In this document: positions 18,080-25,270 of the stretch, piece by piece
How positions within the stretch are numbered: position 1 is the stretch's first letter
Layout of the letters: every line of letters starts with the position of its first letter
Source: CAIKMD01 sp963803265
Lineage (GTDB): Bacteria > Pseudomonadota > Alphaproteobacteria > ATCC43930 > CGMCC-115725
Assembly (NCBI GenBank): GCA_963803265.1
Contig: CAWDLZ010000004.1
Span: 1-64,000, forward strand
Direction: 5' to 3'
Length of the DNA stretch: 64,000 bases
Translations under genes and position numbers: made by a program
The notes under the pieces: generated by a model
Told to the model about the DNA's origin: nothing
Databases searched by the model: none
The model's input: only the letters and a program-made list of their open reading frames with translations

Positions 18080-19193
18080 CTAAAAATTGTACGCGATTTT
18101 GTGCAGCTTCGGGAGCGGCAGCTCCAGCTCGAAGGCTTCGCGGGGAAAGAGGTCTTCGAGAACTCGGGCGCGGGCCATCGAGAACCTGGTCGTGCACGAA
18201 GCCGACGAGCGTGTCGTAGTTGCGCCGGTTGAGCTCGGACAGGCCGTATTCCCACGGATCGGGCCCGAATAGCGCAGCCTCTTCTTCCCGATAGGTGTGG
18301 CAAAAGGCGAGCGGCACGTTGCGCGGGTTGGCGAGGCGCTGGAAGGCGAGCTGCTTTGCCTCCTCGAAAGCGAGGGTGAGGCTTTCGACCACCCAGGGAT
18401 GCTTGGCCACGAGCTCCGTCGGCACCGTGGTCACGTGCATGATCGGGAAGAGGCCGGTGCGCCTGAAATAGCCGATCTCGACTTCCTGGTAGTTCGGCCA
18501 CAGCCGGGCGATGCGAGGATCGCCCTCGGCCTGCGCCTGGTTGACGTTGGGCATGATGATGGCGTCAACCTCGCCGTCGAGCACCATCTGCTCGACCTTC
18601 TTGCCCTTTGGCGCGACCTCGATCTTGATGTCCTTCGGCGCCCGTTCGGAGGCTTCGTCGAGGGTTTCGATCACCCAGGTGATCGTGCGATGCGGCGCGC
18701 CATGCTCTTCCAAGTAGCCGCGCATCCAATAGGCCGCGGCGGCGCCGATGGTGCGGCACGCGACCCGCTTTCCGGCCAGATCCGAGGGTTTCGCGATGCC
18801 CTTGCCCGTATTGATGTAGATGAAGCCGTGGCGAAAGCGCCGGTGCAGGAAAACCGGAATCGCGGTGATGTCGGCGCGGCCATGCGCCTTCTGCACCACG
18901 TAGTGGCCGCCATTATACTCGTTGACGTCGCAGGCATCGCCATGGGCGACGCGATCGTGGATGCGGCTCGTGCCCGGATAGCCGCCGATCACCAGCTCGA
19001 TGCCCTTCGGCTGCACCGTGCCGTCCTGCAACGCCCGCACGATGTCGTAGCCGCCGGTCATCATGGTGAGACGCAGCTTGCCCGAGGCGCGGTGGGCTGT
19101 TGTGGGAGGCCCCGCCGCTGCTCCACCGGCGCGGCGGGGCGCGCTCGGCTTTTTGGCCGCGGTTTTCCTAGCCTTCGTCTTTCTCGCCATCAC
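18080..19193 (-). CDS. 4,5-dihydroxyphthalate decarboxylase-like periplasmic-binding-fold protein, one frameshift
   Basis: Protein of about 370 residues related to 4,5-dihydroxyphthalate decarboxylase, an enzyme with a type II periplasmic-binding fold. The fold starts at LRLTMMTGGYDIVRALQDG and runs through GIELVIGGYPGTSRIHDR, HGFIYINTGKGIAKPSDLAG, the segment EVDAIIMPNVNQAQAEGDPR and WEYGLSELNRRNYDTLVGFV. Residues 1-42 are an unusual Lys/Ala/Pro-rich tail (ARKTKARKTAAKKPSAPRRA) instead of a signal peptide. An extra base near 18180 makes the raw frame read on; correcting it gives RVLEDLFPREAFELELPLPK and a stop at 18080. Whether it decarboxylates or only binds a ligand is not visible. It is convergent with the binding protein at 17014-18047. 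Confidence 0.78.
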
Positions 19194-19236
19194 CCCCCCA
19201 CCCGGCGCGGTTCGTCATCCCCGCGCCGTCACAGCC

Positions 19237-19692
19237 TCAGGGCGAGGGCGGTGGCGTAGCGGGCACGGCGCGCCAAGGGCCGTTGCACGACGCGACGTAA
19301 GGATAATAGCCTTGCGGATTGTCGCAATAGTACCAGTTAGCCGAGGGCGGCAGACCGGTTGGCGTCGGCGGCGCCTGTTGCACCACCACGGCGGGCGGTA
19401 CGTAGGTCGGATAGGGGTAGATCGGCTCGGGGTAGAAATACCAGAAGCCGGCGACGAACCACCACCAGCCATAGCGCCCGTCATGCCAATCGTGAACCCA
19501 ACGCCCGCCGCGCCAAAGGCCAAGTTCGCCACGCGAGAAATGGCCGAAGTCGCGGCCGTGGAAATCGCGACCCGGAGCGCCACGCGGCGCTCCACGGCCG
19601 GGAGCGCCATGTTGCTGGGCCAGGGCCGGCGCCGCCGCGCCGCTCAGCAACCCCGCCGCAAGCATCAATCCAATGAAGATTTTCTTCGTCAT
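19237..19692 (-). CDS. Small secreted Gly/Trp/Tyr-rich protein
   Basis: Protein of 151 residues starting at MTKKIF (19692); an upstream in-frame extension to 19761 is unlikely because the signal peptide FIGLMLAAGLLSGAAAPALA begins at this Met. The mature part opens with Gly/Arg/Pro repeats (HGAPGRGAPRGAPGRDFHGR), then an aromatic block RWVHDWHDGRYGWWWFVAGF and PEPIYPYPTYVPP, and closes with WYYCDNPQGYYPYVASCNG, whose two Cys may form a disulfide. This composition is common to a family of alphaproteobacterial outer-surface or periplasmic proteins of unknown function. It is on its own, between the dihydroxyphthalate decarboxylase-like gene and a stretch of about 190 bases with nothing recognisable. 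Confidence 0.75.
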   Translation of the reverse strand: MTKKIFIGLMLAAGLLSGAAAPALAQQHGAPGRGAPRGAPGRDFHGRDFGHFSRGELGLWRGGRWVHDWHDGRYGWWWFVAGFWYFYPEPIYPYPTYVPPAVVVQQAPPTPTGLPPSANWYYCDNPQGYYPYVASCNGPWRAVPATPPPSP

Positions 19693-19883
19693 CCGCCTGA
19701 TCTCCCATTCTCGCGCATGAAAAAATCCGCTCTTTCGCGACCCGCATCGTCGCTGGCGCAAGAACGATGCCTATACCTCGCCGCTTTATAGGGGGCAACG
19801 GCCTGGCATATCCCTGGGCGCTGCCGCGCCTTCGATGAAATCGGCGTCATGGCGACGACACGCGATTGCGCCGCCAAGCCGTC

Positions 19884-20444
19884 TCAGCTGACCCAGCGGA
19901 GCTCTGGCTCGTTGCGCGCGACCGGCGGCGGCGCGGCCTTCGCGTGCCCGACGATGATCGGCGCAACCGGTATCCAGGCGGCGGGAAGGCCAAGCTCCTT
20001 CTTTCCGTCCGGCGTGTTGAGGAAGCTCTGCGCGAAACCGATCCAGCAGCTACCGAGACCGGCGGCGTAGGCGGCGAGCATCAGATTCTCGGCAGCCAAT
20101 GCGCAGTCCTCGACGATCCAAGGACCTTGCTCTCGCGCCGAAATCAAGATCAGAACGGGCGCGCGGTAGAAGATGTGAAAATTCGGATCGCCGAGCAGCG
20201 GCCGGAAATGCTCGGCATGGGCGCCCGCTTCGAGGGTCGCGAGCATGTGCGATTTTGCGTCGCGCGAGATGCGATCGAGAATGGCCTGGTCCCGCACGAT
20301 CGTGAATGTCCAAGGCTGCTGGTTTACCGCGCTCGGCGCGTGTATGGCGGCGTCGATCAAAAGACGGATCGTTCGCTCATCGACGGCTTGCGCCGTGTAT
20401 TCGCGCACCGCGCGGCGGCCGGCGATCGCTTCGTTGAGATCCAT
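19884..20444 (-). CDS. Nitroreductase-family FMN-dependent oxidoreductase
   Basis: Protein of 186 residues with the nitroreductase fold. FMN-binding elements are visible: RRAVREYTAQAVDE at residues 10-23 (RRSxRxF/Y motif), APSAVNQQPWTFTIVRD, and CALAAENLMLAAYAAGLGSC with the family's A-x-x-N-L-x-L-A-A helix followed by GLGSCWIGF. The C-terminal strand WIPVAPIIVGHAKAAPPP resembles the usual P-V-A-P-I-I-V-G-x-P end. Such enzymes reduce nitroaromatics, quinones or flavins with NAD(P)H; the substrate is not predictable. It is divergent from the VOC gene at 20612 with 167 bases between them. Confidence 0.9.
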   Translation of the reverse strand: MDLNEAIAGRRAVREYTAQAVDERTIRLLIDAAIHAPSAVNQQPWTFTIVRDQAILDRISRDAKSHMLATLEAGAHAEHFRPLLGDPNFHIFYRAPVLILISAREQGPWIVEDCALAAENLMLAAYAAGLGSCWIGFAQSFLNTPDGKKELGLPAAWIPVAPIIVGHAKAAPPPVARNEPELRWVS

Positions 20445-20611
20445 TGCGCCGCTCCCTTTGCCACGCTGCCCTCGTTCAGGCTCGATCTATAGCGCGCCCT
20501 GTCCCGCCCTGCGTTGATCCAGATCAAGGCCGAGCCCGTGCAAGCGGCGCGCGGGAAACTTGACACTCTGCACCGCCGTGCCAAGTATGATCCTGTCTTG
20601 AGGAGGCGCCC

Positions 20612-20977
20612 ATGGCGATCGAACTCAATCACACCATCGTTCCGGCTCACGACAAGGACAGCTCCGCGCGATTCATGGCGCGAATTCTAGGCCTGCGTTA
20701 CGAAGGAAATTTCGCGCACTTCGCCGTCGTCCGAATCAACGACGGGCTGACGCTCGACTTCGACCACGCCGATCATTTCGAGCACCACCACTACGCGTTC
20801 AAGGTGGGCGAGGACGAGTTCGACAAGATCTTCGAGCGGGTGCAGGCGGAGCGCGTCGCCTATGGCAGCGGGCCCGGCGCGCTGGAGGACATGACGATCA
20901 ATCACCGCCGGGGCGGACGCGGCTTCTATTTCCGCGATCCGAACGGACACATTCTGGAAGTGCTTACCGCGTCATAG
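20612..20977 (+). CDS. VOC-family (glyoxalase/dioxygenase-fold) protein
   Basis: Protein of 121 residues with one vicinal-oxygen-chelate module. The two beta-alpha-beta-beta-beta halves are visible as LNHTIVPAHDKDSSARFMAR...LTLDFDHADHF and HHYAFKVGEDEFDKIFERVQ...GRGFYFRDPNGHILEVLTA. Likely metal ligands are His6 in the first strand, His in EHHHYAF and Glu in the final HILEVL strand, the usual His/His/Glu set. Start at ATG 20612 with GAGGAG seven bases upstream. Members include glyoxalase I, ring-cleaving dioxygenases and fosfomycin-modifying enzymes; the reaction cannot be assigned. Confidence 0.88.
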   Translation: MAIELNHTIVPAHDKDSSARFMARILGLRYEGNFAHFAVVRINDGLTLDFDHADHFEHHHYAFKVGEDEFDKIFERVQAERVAYGSGPGALEDMTINHRRGGRGFYFRDPNGHILEVLTAS

Positions 20978-20984
20978 CCTTCCG

Positions 20985-21098
20985 TCACGGCGGCGGCAGC
21001 GGCGGCGCGGCCGGGAGCGCCAAATGCGCGATCCAGAGCGCCGCGACGAAGGCCGCCAGAACGAGGCCGATGACATCGTAGCGGTCGAGGCGGCGCAT
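20985..21098 (-). CDS. Tiny single-pass membrane protein
   Basis: A 37-residue frame starting at ATG 21098, five bases after the stop of the GlcG-like gene on the same strand, so translational coupling is possible. The product is MRRLDRYDVIGLVLAAFVAA followed by LWIAHLALPAAPLPPP: a positive N-terminus, one hydrophobic helix of about 20 residues, and a Pro-rich end. There is no separate Shine-Dalgarno sequence. The clean positive-inside membrane pattern and tight spacing make it more credible than a chance frame, but it has no recognised family. Confidence 0.45.
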   Translation of the reverse strand: MRRLDRYDVIGLVLAAFVAALWIAHLALPAAPPLPPP

Positions 21099-21103
21099 CG
21101 GCG

Positions 21104-21520
21104 TCACGCCGGCAGCGCCAGCGCGGCGAGGGCGGCCTTGCCGACGATCACGTCTTCCTCGATTTTCGCGCCGCCCGCGGCGACGCCACCCACGACCTGG
21201 CCGGCGACGACGATCGGGAAACCGCCGGGCACGTTGGTGAAATCGCCATCCATGCGGATCTGCATGCTGAGCACCTGCGCCTCCGGCGCGTAGCCCGTCG
21301 GCAGGCGCTGCGACGCCGAGGTGGTCGCCTTCTTGATCGTGGTGCGGCCGGAAAAGAACCGCGCGCCGTCCATCATCACGAAGGCGATCAATTGGCCGCT
21401 CGAATCCACGACGGCGAGGCTCACCTTGCAGCCCAGCTCGTTCGCCTTGGCGATGCCGGCGGCTAGCATCTTGAGGCTGGCCTCGTGGGTGATCCGGTGC
21501 GTCGCGACGAAATCCGCCAT
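21104..21520 (-). CDS. GlcG/HbpS-family heme-binding-like protein
   Basis: Protein of 138 residues of the GlcG/HbpS (DUF336) family. The start at 21520 has AAGGAGG ten bases upstream. Family blocks are ITHEASLKMLAAGIAKANEL, VSLAVVDSSGQLIAFVMMDG, RTTIKKATTSASQRLPTGY and the Gly-rich strand FPIVVAGQVVGGVAAGG, followed by the KIEEDVIVGKAAL helix. Characterised relatives bind heme or cobalamin-like ligands or sit in glycolate and propanediol operons; the role here is not evident. It has no signal peptide. A 37-residue membrane protein follows five bases after its stop. Confidence 0.85.
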   Translation of the reverse strand: MADFVATHRITHEASLKMLAAGIAKANELGCKVSLAVVDSSGQLIAFVMMDGARFFSGRTTIKKATTSASQRLPTGYAPEAQVLSMQIRMDGDFTNVPGGFPIVVAGQVVGGVAAGGAKIEEDVIVGKAALAALALPA

Positions 21521-21632
21521 AGCAGGCCTCCTTCTTTTTTTAATTCTAGCGCCAGCGCGCGACCTCCGCAAAGTTCTTGCTTTGTTCTTTACGCCATGGC
21601 AGGTTGGTCGGACATTGCTGAGAGGGTACGCC

Positions 21633-21951
21633 ATGGATCAGGCGAGCGCGGTTGACCAATTGTTGCGCGAGCGGCACCACACCGATCTCGAGCAGGTGCT
21701 GGGCGAAGGCTGCAGCTTGGGCGCGCTGCCGGCGCAGCTCAAGGGCGCGGCGCGCATCGTGCCGCGGCGCGTCAGCCTGGTGCGCGAGAGCGACGGCGGC
21801 GAATTCGAGCGTCTATGACGGCGTCTTGATCGTGGCAGAGTGCTGGTATCGCTTCCGCATCCATTTGTTCAGCGATCTCGGCGGCTTGTGGTTTCTCTCC
21901 GACATCGAGTCCTTCGAGGCGGTGGAGTGGAAGATCCGCCTGGCGGTGTAG
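21633..21951 (+). CDS. Small conserved-looking protein of unknown function, one frameshift
   Basis: ATG 21633 opens MDQASAVDQLLRERHHTDLE, continuing through the segment GAARIVPRRVSLVRES. The raw frame stops at 21818, but the next frame from about 21815 reads YDGVLIVAECWYRFRIHLFS and DLGGLWFLSDIESFEAVEWK, which looks like the second half of one compact protein of about 105 residues. One missing base near 21815 explains the break. The gene is divergent from the GlcG-like gene and its end is 5 bases from the end of the terminase small-subunit gene on the other strand. No family recognised. Confidence 0.5.
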
Positions 21952-21955
21952 GCTT

Positions 21956-22798
21956 CTATTTCGGCGCGGCGATTCCGGCGGGCGGCGGCGGCTCGACGCT
22001 TCCTTCGGCCTTCGCCGCCGCCTGGGCCTCTTGTTCCTCCCGCATTTTCCGGGCCTCGGCCAACAATTCCTCCTTGGCCCGGTCGATGATGCGTCTTTTG
22101 ATCTTGTCGAGCTCCTCGCGGCTCATCGGCGGCTCGGGCGGCGGCGCCGGGCGCGGCCGGTTGAGCCCGAGATGCTTGGCGAGGTTCTCGAGCGCCCGCT
22201 GCTTGTCGAAGAGGCGCACGCGGGTGGTGACGCCGCGCTTGCCGGGAGAAGCGAACAGCTCGGCCACCGCCGCGCGGTCGTCGGGGCCGAGCGTGCTGTC
22301 GGGCTTCAGCGTCACGCCCTCGGGCCCGAACTCGGCGAAGCGGCCGATCTCGGCGAAGGCGATGCGCGCGAATTCGGCGAGCACCCGGTCGGCGGTGATC
22401 GCGGTCCGCTCGGCGCGGGCCTCGTTGGCGACGCGCAGCGCCTCGACGATTTGCGGCCGGTTCATGACAACGCCCGCGAGCGAGCGAGCCGAGCGCGGCG
22501 AATAGCCGGCGCGCCGCGCCGCCTCGGTGGCGTTGCCGTGGATGAGGTATTGCTCGACGAAGCGCTCTTGGCGGGCGGTCAAGGGCCGGATGATTTGCGG
22601 CGGCAAGCCCCGCCCCGGCGAGGCGAATTCCACTTCGACGCCGTGCGCGCGGAGCGCCTCGACGACGGCCGGGTTGCGCAACGAGCGCGAGGCCATCGCC
22701 TCGGCGCAGCTCTCGGAATAGCCCGCGCGCAGGGCAGCCTGCTTGCCGTTGCGCAAGACACGGTATTCCTCGACGAAGCGAAGCTGGCGCGGCGTCAT
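21956..22798 (-). CDS. Phage terminase small subunit with duplicated HTH domain
   Basis: Protein of 280 residues from ATG 22798 (MTPRQLRFVEEY); the raw frame extends further but that part reads as repeat DNA. Residues 1-50 and 73-122 are two copies of the terminase small-subunit N-terminal domain. The first is TPRQLRFVEEYRVLRNGKQA then ALRAGYSE; the second is LTARQERFVEQYLIHGNATE then AARRAGYSP. Each ends in a NPAVVEAL/NRPQIVEAL helix. The remainder is a helical region followed by a Pro-rich linker and a charged helix (DKIKRRIIDRAKEELLAEAR), likely for oligomerisation. Small subunits recognise phage pac/cos DNA and feed it to the large-subunit motor. No large subunit, portal or capsid gene is present nearby, so this is a phage remnant or a co-opted DNA-binding protein. 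Confidence 0.8.
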   Translation of the reverse strand: MTPRQLRFVEEYRVLRNGKQAALRAGYSESCAEAMASRSLRNPAVVEALRAHGVEVEFASPGRGLPPQIIRPLTARQERFVEQYLIHGNATEAARRAGYSPRSARSLAGVVMNRPQIVEALRVANEARAERTAITADRVLAEFARIAFAEIGRFAEFGPEGVTLKPDSTLGPDDRAAVAELFASPGKRGVTTRVRLFDKQRALENLAKHLGLNRPRPAPPPEPPMSREELDKIKRRIIDRAKEELLAEARKMREEQEAQAAAKAEGSVEPPPPAGIAAPK

Positions 22799-22842
22799 GG
22801 CGGATGCTTTCGGATGGGGGATGGCGGGCGGCGCGATAAAAA

Positions 22843-22870
22843 ACCTTCTCCGCCCATTGGGGGAGAAGGT
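22843..22870. repeat. Palindromic intergenic repeat
   Basis: ACCTTCTCC at 22843-22851 pairs with GGAGAAGGT at 22862-22870 around a ten-base loop and is followed by GCGAGCGG repeats. This type of hairpin is scattered between genes in many alphaproteobacterial genomes. It lies directly upstream of the terminase gene. Confidence 0.6.
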
Positions 22871-22935
22871 GCGAGCGGAAGCGAGCGGATGAGGCGGGCG
22901 TCGGCCAGCGCAAAGCGCTTGACGAGACGCGCGGC

Positions 22936-22969
22936 GCAAAAACGAGAACGCCCGGCACGAAGCCGGGCG
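22936..22969 (-). terminator. Probable intrinsic terminator of the gene at 23171-23836
   Basis: On the minus strand CGCCCGGC (22969-22962) pairs with GCCGGGCG (22956-22949) around a five-base loop and is followed within about six bases by a run of five T (complement of the A run at 22938-22942). The stem is strong; the T tract is short and offset. Confidence 0.45.
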
Positions 22970-23170
22970 AAAGATTTCAGAATGCACTCTTTATAGCATA
23001 GCGATCGTAGTTAAGTCAAGAAGGTAGTGCCCTAGTTTGAATTCATGAAAAAACTCGAGACCCACAATATGACCGGGCCGAACATAGGCCACAGTATCCC
23101 TTCGAATATCGCACTGGAGATAAATAGCCACCCGAGGCCGAAGCACGGCCACGCCAATAAAGAGCGCCAC

Positions 23171-23836
23171 CTACGTCTTCGATGTTGAAGGCGGGCGCCT
23201 ATTTGCTTTACTGGATTGAGGACGAGACTTTCGGGGGCCGGTGTGATGTTTCGCTACAAGGCTTAGCAGCGCGGGTCTACGAGGCAATGGTCCAAGCAGC
23301 GCTTGACGAGTTGGATTCTCAAGTCGGATCGAAATCTCCCTTGCATAGACCGCCAAGACGAATAGGTCGGCCCTCGCGGCACGCCAAATTTGCTTCGTTG
23401 GCCTCGCCGTGAGCCGGTCTACGGCTGCCGGGCGACCAGAGATGGCGCTTGGAATCAAAGCCGATCCCACGCTCAGCCGCGCAACGTAAATCGGCGTGTG
23501 AGCGGGATCATTTCTAAGCGGCGATAAATCGCCAATGCGATCGAGCAGCCATTTGATGTTGGCGAACGTTTTTGAGTTTGCTGGAAGGTCTGCGCGAGCT
23601 ATCGCTGAGAGCATTTCGCGCTGCACCTTATCGCTTTGAATTGTATGCCAAATCGCCGAAGAAAGGTGCCTCTTGTCCGCAAAAAAGTAGCTGAAAAGGC
23701 CGAATAGCTGATCTTGGACGAGATTCCATGCCCAAAGTATGTCGCCGACTTGTCTATTATGCTGGCGTACCGCTACGGTGATGTGCCGAGGAATGCGGCG
23801 AGAAATCCGCCGAGCGTTGCGATGCGGTGATGCCAT
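23171..23836 (-). CDS. Unknown accessory-island protein
   Basis: Frame of 221 residues. The central part looks like a real globular helical protein: VGDILWAWNLVQDQLFGLFS, AIWHTIQSDKVQREMLSAIA and KWLLDRIGDLSPLRNDPAHT. It resembles small proteins found beside mobile genes and annotated only as hypothetical. The first 25 residues are Arg-rich and look like non-coding translation, and the called ATG overlaps the start of the opposite gene, so the true start is probably an internal GTG near the VRQHNRQVGD segment. The C-terminal 40 residues are also low-complexity. A terminator-like hairpin lies about 200 bases downstream. Base composition is AT-richer than the core genes, in keeping with acquired DNA. 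Confidence 0.55.
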   Translation of the reverse strand: MASPHRNARRISRRIPRHITVAVRQHNRQVGDILWAWNLVQDQLFGLFSYFFADKRHLSSAIWHTIQSDKVQREMLSAIARADLPANSKTFANIKWLLDRIGDLSPLRNDPAHTPIYVARLSVGSALIPSAISGRPAAVDRLTARPTKQIWRAARADLFVLAVYAREISIRLENPTRQALLGPLPRRPALLSLVAKHHTGPRKSRPQSSKANRRPPSTSKT

Positions 23837-24032
23837 GCAGAAACCCCCGAGGAAAGATCAGCGCGAACCTAAAATTGAATTGGTCCCCGACGCATGGCCG
23901 CGCTTCGCGGCGTTTCATCAAGGAAGCGGTGAAGTCAAGACCGCAGCATCGCGTCGCGCCGAAATCGAAAGTGAGCGCGCCGAGCAAGCGTCGCGTACGA
24001 AAATGAAGTCACGCCTGTATGCCGTTGGATAA
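23835..24032 (+). CDS. Small polar protein in a mobile-type operon
   Basis: Product of 65 residues: MQKPPRKDQREPKIELVPDA, WPRFAAFHQGSGEVKTAASR, then a charged helix ending KMKSRLYAVG. The pattern E-P-K-I-E-L-x-P-D-A-W-x-R-F resembles short proteins next to phage and integrative-element genes, whose function is unknown. Its stop is three bases before the start of the zinc-ribbon protein gene, so the two form an operon. Its ATG overlaps the ATG of the opposite-strand gene (sequence CATG), which means at least one of the two starts is placed too far upstream. Confidence 0.55.
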   Translation: MQKPPRKDQREPKIELVPDAWPRFAAFHQGSGEVKTAASRRAEIESERAEQASRTKMKSRLYAVG

Positions 24033-24035
24033 CGG

Positions 24036-24398
24036 ATGAACTGCGCGTTTTGCCTTGAGCCGATGAACGACGGCGCGACCGTTTGTAAGGCGTGCGGTCG
24101 CAAGCATGCTGCCTCCAGCGACGTCATTGGCCATCGAATTGGTGTGTCCGTGGTTGTAATTATCGCGATTGCCGTTCTTGTCCTGGTCGCGTTCTTCTCC
24201 TACCAATGGATCGAACACTCGAATGCCGTGCTTCAGGTAAAGATGACTGCGGCCTGGTGCGACGTGAAAATCAGCGATGCGTCTGCGGAGAAGATGGCTG
24301 AACTGCCGCATTCTCTCGGCGAAAGCTGGTCCGAGGTCATAAAAACCTTTCAAAGCACCGCGTCGGATTGCGACTTTTTCAAACGGCTCCCGAAATAA
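24036..24398 (+). CDS. Zinc-ribbon membrane protein of unknown function
   Basis: Protein of 120 residues with three parts. Residues 1-22 form a small zinc ribbon, MNCAFCLEPMNDGATVCKAC, with two CxxC knuckles. Residues 33-56 are a transmembrane helix (IGVSVVVIIAIAVLVLVAFF). Residues 57-120 are outside or periplasmic and carry two Cys (AWCDVKI and SDCDFFK) that could form a disulfide. The order zinc ribbon, one helix, small domain is common in proteins from accessory regions. It follows the 65-residue gene after three bases. Role unknown. Confidence 0.7.
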   Translation: MNCAFCLEPMNDGATVCKACGRKHAASSDVIGHRIGVSVVVIIAIAVLVLVAFFSYQWIEHSNAVLQVKMTAAWCDVKISDASAEKMAELPHSLGESWSEVIKTFQSTASDCDFFKRLPK

Positions 24399-24459
24399 TA
24401 AGCGCCGCCAAATATACGAGCCTGCCAAAGCGCTTTTCCGATCATGGGAGTGTGCATAT

Positions 24460-24747
24460 CTAATTCAGCTTCTCGGGCGGCTCCACATGCGGAGTGCGTG
24501 CCAACCGGCCTAGTGCCTTGCTCATCTCGGCAGCTCGAGAGCGTGTCATGGCAAGTCTCAGAATGTGCGCTGTTATGGTCGGCTTCTCGGATAGATATTC
24601 GATTCCAAGCATCACGTAGTTTTCTGGCAACGTCGCTAGCGTCCAGCCGGCAAGAGGATTTAAGGGAACATCAGCGTCCTTTGCGAAATACTCGGCATCC
24701 CGCGTCGGGCAACTAAGAGCCACCTTAAATTCATCGTCTTTGCTCAT
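24460..24747 (-). CDS. Small unknown protein coupled to a KAP-type NTPase
   Basis: Protein of 95 residues starting MSKDDEFKVALSCPTRDAEY (24747). It has a strand-rich first half with LAGWTLATLPENYVMLGIEY and a helical second half ITAHILRLAMTRSRAAEMSK followed by ALGRLARTPH. Its ATG overlaps the stop codon of the KAP-type reading frame (ATGA), so it belongs to the same transcription unit. No domain recognised; the tight coupling suggests a partner of the NTPase. Confidence 0.6.
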   Translation of the reverse strand: MSKDDEFKVALSCPTRDAEYFAKDADVPLNPLAGWTLATLPENYVMLGIEYLSEKPTITAHILRLAMTRSRAAEMSKALGRLARTPHVEPPEKLN

Positions 24748-25239
24748 GATTGCTCCCTGATGTCCTTGAGTATCTCGGGCCACTGAGCGCGTGTCAGCTT
24801 AGGCTTGCTGGTGCGCTGCGCTAGATGATAATTGCCAAAGATATCGACCCAGCGAGAGAAACCCGTAGCCGAAAGTGAGGCACTACCGGAAAAAGCGTAG
24901 AGGAAGGGCATCTCAGGCGCGGGCAACGGTCTCGCCAGCCAGCGCCAAGAACCCATCTTCGCGGTAGTCGTTGGCGAAGGCATCGAAGGAGATAGTCGGA
25001 ACCTTGGCCTTGACCAACTCGCCACGCCACATTTTGACGAATGTGGTTTTGCCCGTTCCCCAAGGCGCGTCGAGCAGCAGGACTGTCGGGCCTTCCAACT
25101 CGCTCACGATCCGAGTTAGGACGTCACCGAACGCCTTGCGGCCGAAAATGTCGTTCTCAGAGGTGAAGCCTTCGTCGCCGCCGCTGGCAAGCTCAGGCGG
25201 AAGCAAACGCATTGAGTGATCCCCCGATGGCACGCTCAT
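24744..25239 (-). pseudogene. KAP-family P-loop NTPase, internally deleted
   Basis: The first about 110 residues (MSVPSGDHSMRLLPPELASG onward) read GFTSENDIFGRKAFGDVLTR, LLLDAPWGTGKTTFVKMW and TISFDAFANDYREDGFLALA. These are the start of a KAP NTPase, with Walker A in APWGTGKT and the F-D-A-F-x-x-D/E-Y segment of the family. The frame then stops at 24913, and a second frame from about 24915 reads EMPFLYAFSGSASLSATGFS followed by RWVDIFGNYHLAQRTSKPKL and stops at 24744. KAP proteins are usually 500-700 residues with a Walker B and membrane helices between these ends, so the middle is missing. KAP NTPases include phage-exclusion and other defence proteins. Real deletion and assembly collapse cannot be separated here. 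Confidence 0.65.
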
Positions 25240-25270
25240 GGCCGCACCGCTGGATCGGCGGCGTTGCGTC

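Larger units (their letters stand above)
22799..23170. other. Intergenic stretch with palindromic repeats
   Basis: This 372-base stretch holds a repeat hairpin (22843-22870) and a minus-strand terminator-like hairpin (22936-22969), both listed separately. A 47-codon frame at 23045-23188 (MKKLETHNMTGPN) lacks a Shine-Dalgarno sequence and any family resemblance, so it is not called. Confidence 0.5.

Noticed and set aside
18066..18082. GC-rich hairpin between the convergent stops at 18047 and 18080
   Set aside because: The stem GCCCGCC-GG-GGCGGGC is good but there is no T run on either side, so it is not called a terminator.
18297..19259. 320-residue plus-strand reading frame
   Set aside because: Antisense shadow of the dihydroxyphthalate decarboxylase-like gene; composition (Arg, Asp, Val, His-rich, no conserved blocks) is typical of GC-rich shadows.
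23045..23188. 47-codon frame MKKLETHNMTGPN
   Set aside because: No ribosome binding site, no family resemblance and no coupling to a neighbour.
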